This document shows positions 56,377-64,000 of a stretch of 64,000 nt of DNA, piece after piece. The position numbers and the translations under genes are program-made. The DNA comes from Lithodes maja. Lineage: Eukaryota; Arthropoda; Malacostraca; Decapoda; Lithodidae. Each line of letters opens with the position of its first letter. Position 1 is the stretch's first letter. The stretch is taken from positions 36,317-100,316 of the forward strand of contig JBAKBP010007405.1 in the NCBI GenBank assembly GCA_037953745.1, given 5' to 3'. The notes under the pieces were generated by a model. That model saw only the letters and a program-made list of their open reading frames with translations, was not told the DNA's origin and did not search any database.

Positions 56377-56868
56377 GAGGGAAGGCCTAAAAAAAAAAAA
56401 AAAAAAAAAAAATTGTTTAGGCCCCAGTAGCACTTAGTTTTGTATTTATTTATTTTATTTTTATTTTTTTCCTATATACTTCACATCACTCATCCACATC
56501 CCCTCCTTCCCCCCTTTTCCCTCCCCCCTTCAATTATCACCCATTTTCCCTATTATTCCCTAATTCGTTGGTATATTTTCGTGTAAACATCTCCAAGCCG
56601 GTTCTATGGTGTGGTCATGTGACTAGCGAGTGTGTTGTGTAAGGCCAGGGAGAGTGTGAGTGAGTCAGTCTGGCTTGAGGCCTCGTGAAGGGAGGGGTTG
56701 CCTGAATTTGTTCCACAATTCATGAATGGGCTGCTCCATGTTTATTCGCGATTTTGACAATAAAAACCTTATTCCCACTTGTTTTATTGTTGTTACAGGT
56801 TACTATCTTCATAGTGAAGGTAAAATAGGCGCATATGAATAAGTAATAACGATATTTATCGTAAAATG

Positions 56869-57577
56869 GAATTTGAAGGTAAATGCGGGGAAGAGCAAGG
56901 TTATGGTCTTCGAAAGGGGTGAAGTCACAGAGTGTGAGGTGAAGCTGAACGGTCAGGCTATGGAGATCGTCAACTCTTTTAAGTATCTGGGCAGTGTGTT
57001 GAGTAAAGATGGGACTATGGATGAAGAAGTGCGGGAGAGGGTACAACAGGGGAAGAGGGTTGTAGGAACGCTAAAAGCAGTAACAAGAAATAGGGTGGTC
57101 AGTATGGAAGTGAAGAAGTCCTTGCATGACAGTGTGGTAATCCCGACACTGACTTACGGAAGCGAAGCATGGACGTGGGTTGAGAGACTCAGACCAAGAG
57201 TGAGAGCAGTGGAAATGAATTACTTAAGGAGTGCGTGCGGAGTTACATGGAGGGATAGACAGACTAATGAGGAAGTAAGAAGGAGGTGTGGTGTGGAGGT
57301 AGATGTGCTGGAAAGTGTGAAAAGGAACAACTTGAGATGGTTCGGCCATATGGAACGTATGGAAAGCGAGAGAATGACTAAGAGGGTGTACGAGAGCGAG
57401 GTGGAGGGACAGAGAGGTAGAGGTAGACCGAATGAGAGGTGGAAGGATGGATTGAGGAAGTACATGAACGAAGGCGGTGCTGGTTGGGGGGAGGGGCGTC
57501 GACTGACTGGGGGCGGTTCGTTCGTGGCCACCCCTTCGGGGATCACGGCATCAGGCAATAGATAGATAGATAGATAG
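56869..57577 (+). mobile_element. RTE fragment R2 with 11-bp target duplication
   Basis: ATCGTAAAATG stands at 56858-56868 and again at 57578-57588, an exact target duplication. The element is 5'-truncated and ends in (ATAG)n. Confidence 0.95.
56873..57565 (+). pseudogene. RTE reverse transcriptase, C-terminal part (R2)
   Basis: Same protein segment as R1: NAGKSKVMVFERGE, FKYLGSVLSKDG, LTYGSEAWTW, LRWFGHMERM, GRGRPNERWKDG. It has no frameshift, but about 20 bases near the 3' end (the GDRGAWGRF part present in R1) are missing. Polymerase catalytic residues are absent through truncation. It is probably young, as its target duplication is exact. Confidence 0.88.
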
Positions 57578-57671
57578 ATCGTAAAATGACTATTATAGGC
57601 ATGAATGGAGCCTAATATGCTAGCCCAGAACAGTGGTGTTCAATACACCCAACTCGCCGTTTATAGGTTAA

Positions 57672-57747
57672 TGATGTCAAGGAACTTGCCAATCTCACGC
57701 CGGAATTAGATACGATTCCAATTAGAGACCAATCCGGAAACCCAGTT
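57672..57747 (+). other. DR2 gag resumption after B5
   Basis: Coding match to DR1 resumes immediately after the TTAA (NDVKELANLTPELD), establishing the far edge of the insertion. Confidence 0.8.
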
Positions 57748-59050
57748 TTGCAGATTGGGGAGGTCGGCATGGGGCCGTGGCTTGAATGGGAGGCAGAGGC
57801 ACAACAATTTGCTTATACGATAACGAGTAAGTTGTCCCATCAAATATCTCAAGAACAACACCGTTGGTTTTCCCTGCCCGTCGCTATAGCCGGGGGCATT
57901 CTTAAATCTGTACTTGAATTTCTCACTGCTCCAAAATTGTCATTGTGGGAAATTCAAGAGCCTTTTTCTAGTCCAACGCCAACTCAGCTTGATAAAGACT
58001 ATAAATTACGGCAAAAGGTATTGAGGCTACTGTCTCAGTTTCTGCTCAGTCGCCAGATTGCAGAGTCAATGATCAGGACGACTGAGGCAGTGACTGATGC
58101 ACAAGCTAAAAAGGCTCTATCCCTCTCTAGGCGGCTTATTCTCCAGAACTCTATCCAATCACTTGGTGACATCAGGGTCGCCTTCTTGGAGGCGGTCCGT
58201 GCTCGTCAGGACTTAAGAGTTTATCTGGTGAAGAAGTTGCCGGAGGAGATTGGGTGCCGATTAGTTCTTTCCCCAGTATTAACCCCAAATCTTGTGTGCC
58301 ATGATACATGGAAGACTGTGTTTAGCCTCGTAGACTCTGCCAGACAGACTGCCTCCGCGCCACGGAAGGAATCAAATAAATTTCATAAGCCAAAATTTAG
58401 TCACAGAAGAGTCACCCAAGTGGGACTAAGTTTTTTCCGGCCTTTAAAACCCCTTCCACGCCGGGAAGCAGTAGCTCTACCAAGAGTAAACAACAGGGTA
58501 AAGGTACGGGTAAGTGGTACAAAGGTCAGTCCAAAAGTAAGTCGGGACAGGAGTCACAGCCACCTACTACGGTACCAGCCAGGCGTCTACAACCACCACA
58601 TCCCACTAAAAAAACTAGTCAACCACAAAACTCTCTCGCTCCCGGGGCCCACGACGGGCGAGTTGGATTCAAGTGTAGTTCTGCCGGACAAGTCCAGTTG
58701 CATGACTGGATCATTCCGGACGTGTCACCGGGCTTGGCCCCGGCGGACTTGGGCACGGACAGTGGTACGCAAGGGCATCACTTGGGGGTGGCTCTGACGA
58801 CCTCGTTTACGTTAACCTTTAGAAATCAACAATGTTTCTTAACCCGGGAGCTGCGGGGAGACTCTTAAGAGTTCCCCCGGCGGACTGCGGGAAGACTCTT
58901 AAGAGCAGAGCTTTTGAACGCGTACCAAAACCGCGCGTTTATAGCCAGGCGGCTGAAAATTGGTGTGGGTATAGTACTACATGTCAACTCTTGACACCAC
59001 CCCGCCACACGCTCGCCCCGCACCACCGCGCCAGTAACCAAGCACTAGTC

Positions 59051-61711
59051 ATGGAGCCCACACGTCCCTCACACTCGCTCCCTGATGACACAACCAGCCC
59101 TCCTGGTGGTGTTAGCCGCCGTGGAAGGCAGAGGGTGGCTGCTAAAGACCCTAGCTACCATTACGACATGCCCTACAGCTCTGAGGACGAAAGACCAGCA
59201 CCCAAAGCACGGAAAACACGTGCAAGCACGGCAAATGTACAGAGGTCATTGGTGTTTCGGGACACTGCCACCACGACCCAGGCCACTGCAACAACCACTA
59301 CCACCACCACTGCCACCCCTGCCACCGGTACCAGCGACGCAGGAGGCCGCCCTAGGGCTGCAGAACCTGCGGGGGCAGGAAAAATTAAAGGCACGGGCGT
59401 AGGGAAGAGAACCCGTACGCCAGCCACAGTGACCCTACCACCACCACCACCACCAGCCGCCCCTGGCCCGGCTGCCCCTGGCCCGGCTGCCCCTGCTGCC
59501 CCTGCCCAAGGAAAAGGGAAGGGGAAGGGGAAGGGGAAAGGGAGAGGGAAAGCGACTGCTGGCCCTGGTGTCCCTGGTGTCCCTGCTGCCCCTGCTGCTG
59601 CCCCTGCTGCTGCCCCTGCCGCCCCTGCCCAAGGAACAGAGAGAAGGGCGACAGGCACCACCATCATCTTGCCTGCCTCCAGGGCCACAAGACCACGCAC
59701 CACTGCTGCCCCTGCCGCCGCCCCTGCCACCGCCTCTGCTGTCCCTGTCCATAAGACTCCCGTACGTGCTACACTGACCCGAAAAACTCTGACACCATCC
59801 AAATATGCCGCCCTGCTGTTTGATGGTGATTCGCAGGGCATTGGCAGCCCGGGTTTCGACGACGAAGCCCTAGCACGGGACCAAGGGTGGGGGGATTTGG
59901 GAGTGGACAGTAGGAGTGAGTCCGACGTCGGTGACGAGAATGAGGAAGGGCGTCTGTCAAGTGAAGAGGAGGGTGATGATGATGTAGTGCTGTATCGCGA
60001 CCATGGAAGCGATATTTCAGACGATGAAGGAGACGCAGACGACATTCCGATCCCTGGGCTGCCTTCGTTCGATTGGTCTGACGGGGTCAATTTTGTACCT
60101 GACGTGCCCCAGTTCAATCCTGGGACGTCAGGTACAACTGACGACTGGCCCTGTGACGAGCAAGCGAACGAAAGCGACTTCTTCCTCGCTTTTTTCGATA
60201 TGGAGGTAATGACGTACATCGTTGCCCAAACAAACGCCTACTACAGGTGGGTGTTTGGCAGATTGGACGTCATTTCTCCAAAAGCGAGAATACGAGGCTG
60301 GGTGGATACGACTGTGGAAGAATTCATGACGTTCTTTGCCTTGTTGTTCCTCATTCCTCTGATCAAGAAGCATGTGTTGCAACACTATTGGAAGCACGAC
60401 CCTCTCATCGCCACCCCAACTTTCAATAAGTTCATGACTCGTGACAGATTTTTGTTGCTGCTAAGATTTATGCACTTTGCAGACAACGAAAATCCTAACA
60501 GGATTGACAGGATATGGAAAGTTCAGGATGTGTTCACCATGTTGTTGGAGAGGTATAGGAAATACTTTTACCCCTTCCTCAATTTGGTGATTGATGAGTC
60601 GCTCGTGCTCTTCAAAGGACGTCTTGTTTTCAAGCAGTATATCCCCTTGAGAAGGCATAGGTTCAGAATCAAGCTCTTCGTTTTGTGTGACTGTGAAACT
60701 GGAATAGTGCTTGACATGATCGTGTATACAGGCACTGACATTGACATACCGAAAGCCGCTGCCAATGACCCCATGGGCATGTCAGGTGCCATCGTCAGGA
60801 AAATGTTGGCACCTTACCTGGGCAAAGGCCACATCATCTACACTGACAACTGGTATACTTCTCCTGCTCTCTGCCAGTTTCTTCATGACAACCAAACGGG
60901 GTCATGTGGGACTGTCAGAAAGACAAGAAAGTTTATGCCTAAGTTCACCGGTAATGTCATTCCTCTTACAGATGCCTCCTCCAGTGACACACCTTCAGAA
61001 GACGACCTAGCCCAGGAACACCGAGAGAGGCATGTGCGAAGAAGGCGACGAAAGGGGCAGAAATACAAGCAGCTCGAGAAGTGTGGGAAAGTGATAGCCC
61101 TGAAGTGGAAGGATAAACGAGACGTCCACCTGCTTTCCACCGTCCACACAGGTGCCCAGATGGATTCTGGCAAAATCCACTACCGAACCAGGAAGACCAT
61201 CTACAAGCCCGACATGGTAGTGGACTATACCAAGAACATGCGCCTGGTGGACAAGTCTGACTGTCAGCTGTCAGGCGTTGAGTGTCTGAGGAAGACTGTG
61301 AAGTGGTATCACAAGCTCTTCCTCCACCTAGTTGACATCACGATGCTCAACGCCTACAACTTGTGGTTGGTGAAGAAGGATATGTCCCCAAACCAGAAGC
61401 TGAAATTCCGGGAGTTCGTCTACAACGTCTCATACCAACTCCTGGAGAAGTATGGCACCACCACTCACAGACGTACGGCATGGCGTGGGGATCACGTTCC
61501 TGACCGCATCCAGTTGGGTGTCGAAAGACACTACCCAACCAACACCGAGCTGATTGGCACTCGTCACAGGCAGGTGCAGTGCACCGTCTGCAGCTCCAGT
61601 GTCAGGAAACCCCATGTCACCAAAAGAGTCACCTCAATGTGCGCCGAGTGCAAAGTTGCACTCTGCCTGGGTGACTGCTTCAGGGACTACCACACCTTCA
61701 AGAATTATTGA
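59051..61711 (+). CDS. piggyBac transposase (pB-B), full-length frame
   Basis: The frame is open from 58832, but the first codons are terminal repeat; ATG 59051 (MEPTRPSHSL) gives 886 residues. The first 380 or so are low-complexity: Thr/Ala/Pro-rich with a GKGKGKGKG run, then acidic. The transposase core follows: FNKFMTRDRFLLLLRFMHF, VIDESLVLFKGR (first Asp about residue 515), IYTDNWYTS (second Asp about 599), MRLVDKSD (third Asp about 734) and KWYHKLFLHLVD. The C-terminal cysteine-rich domain (about 844-880) is CTVCSSS...CAECKVALCLGDCFRDYH. No stop or shift is visible, so it may be functional. AATAAA signals occur at 62096 and 62108. It cuts and pastes at TTAA. The N-terminus is unusually long for the family. 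Confidence 0.9.
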   Translation: MEPTRPSHSLPDDTTSPPGGVSRRGRQRVAAKDPSYHYDMPYSSEDERPAPKARKTRASTANVQRSLVFRDTATTTQATATTTTTTTATPATGTSDAGGRPRAAEPAGAGKIKGTGVGKRTRTPATVTLPPPPPPAAPGPAAPGPAAPAAPAQGKGKGKGKGKGRGKATAGPGVPGVPAAPAAAPAAAPAAPAQGTERRATGTTIILPASRATRPRTTAAPAAAPATASAVPVHKTPVRATLTRKTLTPSKYAALLFDGDSQGIGSPGFDDEALARDQGWGDLGVDSRSESDVGDENEEGRLSSEEEGDDDVVLYRDHGSDISDDEGDADDIPIPGLPSFDWSDGVNFVPDVPQFNPGTSGTTDDWPCDEQANESDFFLAFFDMEVMTYIVAQTNAYYRWVFGRLDVISPKARIRGWVDTTVEEFMTFFALLFLIPLIKKHVLQHYWKHDPLIATPTFNKFMTRDRFLLLLRFMHFADNENPNRIDRIWKVQDVFTMLLERYRKYFYPFLNLVIDESLVLFKGRLVFKQYIPLRRHRFRIKLFVLCDCETGIVLDMIVYTGTDIDIPKAAANDPMGMSGAIVRKMLAPYLGKGHIIYTDNWYTSPALCQFLHDNQTGSCGTVRKTRKFMPKFTGNVIPLTDASSSDTPSEDDLAQEHRERHVRRRRRKGQKYKQLEKCGKVIALKWKDKRDVHLLSTVHTGAQMDSGKIHYRTRKTIYKPDMVVDYTKNMRLVDKSDCQLSGVECLRKTVKWYHKLFLHLVDITMLNAYNLWLVKKDMSPNQKLKFREFVYNVSYQLLEKYGTTTHRRTAWRGDHVPDRIQLGVERHYPTNTELIGTRHRQVQCTVCSSSVRKPHVTKRVTSMCAECKVALCLGDCFRDYHTFKNY

Positions 61712-61717
61712 GTGTCG

Positions 61718-61845
61718 CCCCCTGCCCTGCCCTGCCCTGGACTCGCCCCCTGCCCTGCCCTGCCCTGGACTCGCCCCCTGCTCTGCCCTGCCCTGGACTC
61801 GCCCCCTGCCCTGCCCTGCCCTGCCCTGGACTCGCGCCCTACCTT
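61718..61845 (+). repeat. Minisatellite CCCTGCCCTGCCCTGGACTCG
   Basis: Four units of about 31-36 bp directly after the transposase stop; CCCTG copy number varies within units. Confidence 0.9.
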
Positions 61846-62297
61846 ACCTGACCTGACCTAATTGATCACGCTACCTCATAATGTAACATATATATTATAT
61901 AATGTATAAGTTCCAAAGATGTCCCTGTGATATAGCTTTTACATTATATAATTGTATGTTTCATTATTTAGTTTATAAGTTTCAAAGATTTACATGTAAT
62001 ATGCCTTCTTTTTTTAGTATATCAATATATATGTTTGTTATTAGCCTAAGTAATGTGTATATAACTATTTTCTTACCTCAAATGAATTGTACAAAAATAA
62101 ATGTTTCAATAAATCCTGTCAAACCTACTAAGATAATAAAATAAAACAATAAAAACAAACAAGGTCATGTCATAGTATTCTTACAATATGATATATTCTA
62201 TGAATATTTCATATTGTTTGAATACAATGGCATGATCTTGTAAACAACAAAAATTATCAAAAATGTTCTAGACAGTATAAAACCTTCCCCATAACCC
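61846..62297 (+). other. piggyBac 3' untranslated and unassigned sequence
   Basis: AT-rich with TATATA words and two AATAAA signals (62096, 62108). No gene. Confidence 0.4.
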
Positions 62298-62375
62298 CCT
62301 CCTGGATTCGATCCCACTACCCTACCACACTTTGAGTTTTCCAGTCCACGACCTTACCAACCATGCCACAGGAGC
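62298..62375 (-). mobile_element. Degenerate tRNA-like SINE head
   Basis: On the minus strand GCTCCTGTGGCATGGTTGG gives an acceptor half and A-box-like TGGCATGGTTGG, and GGGATCGAATCC is a near-perfect B-box. GCTCCTG can pair with CAGGAGG at the other end with one mismatch. The anticodon arm is poor, so it is not a functional tRNA gene. The SINE body is not delimited. Confidence 0.5.
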
Positions 62376-62534
62376 TCATACCAAATATCACTCTAAACTT
62401 TGTGTCTACAATCGAAATGACAATATACAAAAAAAAATGAATTATCCCACCAATTTACATTTGTAAATTGATGGGATTATCAATTATATCATGCAAAGGT
62501 TTATAAAAGTTTGTCTCTGTCAAGAAATAGTAAT

Positions 62535-63445
62535 TCTATCTATCTATCTATTGCCCGACGCCGTGATCCCCGAAGGGGTGGCCACGAACGAACCGCCCCC
62601 ATGCACCTCTGTCCCCAGTCAGTCGACGCCCCTCCTCCCAACCAGCACCGCCTTCGTTCATGTAGTTCCTCACTCCATCCTTCCACCTCATATTCGGTCT
62701 ACCTCTCCCCCTCTGTCCCTCCACCTCGCTCTCGTACACCCTCTTAGTCATTCTCTCGCTTTCCATACGTTCCATATGGCCGAACCATCTCAAGTTGTTC
62801 CTTTTCACACTTTCCAGCACATCTACCTCCACACCACACCTCCTTCTTACTTCCTCATTAGTCTGTCTATCCCTCCATGTAACTCTGCACGCACTCCTTA
62901 AGTAATTCATTTCCACTGCTCTCACTCTTGGTCTGAGTCTCTCAACCAACGTCCATGCTTCGCTTCCGTAAGTCAGTGTCGGGATTACCACACTGTCATG
63001 CAAGAACTTCTTCACTTCCATACTGACCACCCTATTTCTTGTTACTGCTTTTAGCGTTCCTACAACCCTCTTCCCCTGTTGTACCCTCTCCCGCACCTCT
63101 TCATCCATAGTCCCATCTTTACTCAACACACTGCCCAGATACTTAAAAGAGTTGACGATCTCCATAGCCTGACCGTTCAGCTTCACCTCACACTCTGTGA
63201 CTTCACCCCTTTCGAAGACCATAACCTTGCTCTTCCCCGTATTTACCTTCAAATTCCGTTTTTCGCACACTGTTCCAAACTTATTTACCAGACCCTGCAA
63301 CTCCCATTCATTATCACTCATCAGAACTGTATCATCCGCAAACAGCAGTATAGGTAGCTTCCACTCAATTCCCTCCCTTTTCAGCGATACACCAACATCC
63401 ACTGCTCTTGATAGTATTTCTTTCATAACTCCATCCATATACAGT
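62535..63445 (-). mobile_element. RTE fragment R3
   Basis: Longest RTE copy here: same (ATAG)n 3' tail and extending upstream of R1/R2 into the polymerase active site. It is 5'-truncated near 63445, where homology to RTE proteins ends at YMDGVMKEI. Confidence 0.88.
62548..63440 (-). pseudogene. RTE reverse transcriptase, active-site motif to C-terminus (R3)
   Basis: The frame starts to match at LYMDGVMKEILSRAVD, then LPILLFADDTVLMSD with the FADD catalytic pair and ELQGLVNKFGTVCEKRNLKV. After these the same C-terminal blocks as R1 run to the end, including GDRGAWGRFVRGHPFGDHG. The residues before YMDGV (from 63534) are flanking sequence read through. The endonuclease and fingers of the polymerase are absent. 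No frameshift is visible, pointing to a recent 5'-truncated insertion. Confidence 0.88.
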
Positions 63446-64000
63446 ATACAGTAAACAAACAAGTAATTATATAACTTTATTCTGTCAAAAATTGCCCAAA
63501 CACTCAGCAAAATTGCCCCTCTCAGTGTGACCACTCAGTGTGACTCCACTCATTATCACACGGTCAAGCGGTCACGGGGTGACCCTTGCCGCTCCTTGAT
63601 GCTCCAGCCACAGCAGCTCTGTCTGGGAACAAAATTTGTATAAATACAATAATGCATAAAATACTCTTCACAAATACATTTGTATTGTATAATATTGTAA
63701 ATAAAAATGAATAATAACTGTGTGGGTGTCGAAAATTGCTCAACCAGCTTTCTTATGTCTCGCCTACGCGCGTATATTGGATTATACATAGTCATGACTG
63801 TCATACAAATACTTGCAGTAGGTCTCGAATATACATTTAGATTGCATATTACTTGGAAATAAATAAATATAAGTTTCTCTGGTGGCAATCTACCCTTTCG
63901 CAAGTGTAAGGAGACACCAGTCTATATTTAGCTCTCTATCAAAAAAGGCAATCTGCCTGTGTTTACTGACCACCCTCGTTGCTGGTCTATAATATAGTAC
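63446..64000. other. Unassigned right edge
   Basis: No gene or element end recognised. A direct repeat GTGTGACYACTCA lies near 63525-63550. Confidence 0.4.

Larger units (their letters stand above)
55340..57671 (+). mobile_element. Diverged pB-B-like MITE B5 in DR2, hosting other insertions
   Basis: TTAA at 55340-55343 and 57668-57671. The left end CCCGGCAACGGCGAGAAAGC and a second GGGCAACGGCGGCAAAGCTC mirror the double repeat of the pB-B end. The right end reads inward CCTATAAACGGCGAGTTGGG. DR1 shows the empty site (GACGGTTTTAATGACA at 50861). It contains B4, the poly(A) insertion S4 and RTE fragment R2. Confidence 0.8.
54235..58838 (+). pseudogene. DR2: second DIRS copy, gag to start of polymerase, interrupted three times
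   Basis: Gag pieces parallel DR1: VPSSVPNLCWEDF (54.24 kb), TTSNIRVVTDVIPPPLEK (54.5 kb), ELLDVSI up to the A4 insertion at 54742, KAIPNLYAPDYF after it, up to the B5 insertion at 55340, then NDVKELANLTPELD from 57669 and QSLGDIRVAFLEAVRARQDLR near 58150. The polymerase begins with TGSFRTCHRAWPRRTWART and has CGA changed to TGA near 58797. A piggyBac element then interrupts at TTAA 58839, and no further DR2 sequence is found before 64000. A frameshift lies near 54475. Confidence 0.75.
58839..62529 (+). mobile_element. piggyBac element PB (pB-B lineage); right end not found
   Basis: TTAA 58839-58842 is followed by CCCGGGAGCTGCGGGGAGAC, a direct repeat of CTGCGGGRAGACTCTTAAGA (58851 and 58885) and two CTCTTAAGAG palindromes. 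It then carries the transposase frame. The right end expected from the MITEs (CCTCTGAAGTGCGC inward, then TTAA) is not present up to 64000, so it is beyond the window or lost; the end coordinate given is arbitrary, set at the next element. Confidence 0.75.

Noticed and set aside
61846..64000. Right terminal repeat of the piggyBac element
   Set aside because: No CGCACTTCAGAGG-TTAA-like end was found; the region holds a SINE head and an RTE fragment instead.

Overview
The window is eukaryotic and almost entirely made of transposable elements inserted into one another. I recognise no host gene, rRNA gene or intact tRNA gene. An interstitial array of the arthropod telomere unit (AACCT/TTAGG), two piggyBac lineages, DIRS-type tyrosine-recombinase retrotransposons, several non-LTR retrotransposons and tRNA-derived SINEs suggest a large arthropod genome, most likely a crustacean. 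That assignment is inference.

Layout. 0-9.5 kb: a piggyBac MITE, short hairpin and telomere-like repeats, a SINE (2.7-3.3 kb), then a 4.5 kb TA-flanked element (3.3-7.8 kb) carrying an RTE fragment, a LINE 3' fragment, a piggyBac MITE and a large inverted repeat. 9.5-17.7 kb and 24.6-32.4 kb: two copies (D1, D2) of a GC-rich DIRS-like element on the minus strand, each preceded by the same palindromic block. 17.9-20.7 kb: a pogo/Tigger-like element split by a piggyBac derivative that still encodes the N-terminal and C-terminal parts of the transposase but not the catalytic core. 21.7-24.6 kb: a LINE cut off by D2. 32.7-34.4 kb: a second pogo-like element with a nested MITE. 34.4-37.2 kb: tandem repeats and the 3' end of another LINE. 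37.3-45.1 kb: a second LINE copy broken by a SINE, and a third LINE that lies inside a SINE and is itself split by a MITE. 45.1-49.1 kb: telomeric repeat and a leader region. 49.1-58.8 kb: two head-to-tail, mutated DIRS copies, the second riddled with TTAA insertions. 58.8-61.7 kb: a piggyBac element with a full-length transposase frame. 61.7-64 kb: a minisatellite, a tRNA-like SINE and an RTE fragment.

How the parts relate. The ends of the 58.8 kb piggyBac element match the ends of the pB-B MITEs at 0.25, 33.4, 43.0 and 55.4 kb, so this transposase family is the likely source of their mobility. A second lineage (pB-A), with different ends, comprises the core-less derivative at 18-20 kb and the MITEs at 6.7, 54.7 and probably 47.7 kb. 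The SINE at 2.7, 39.2 and 41/45 kb shares its 3' tail with the LINE fragment ending at 36.25 kb, the usual sign of a SINE/LINE partnership. Nesting gives a relative order: DIRS or LINE hosts first, then piggyBac MITEs, then MITE-in-MITE, then RTE and poly(A) insertions. Nearly all coding copies are broken. The exceptions are the piggyBac frame at 59.05-61.71 kb, the core-less piggyBac frame at 18.2-19.2 kb and, apart from one clean MITE insertion, the LINE at 41.3-44.8 kb.
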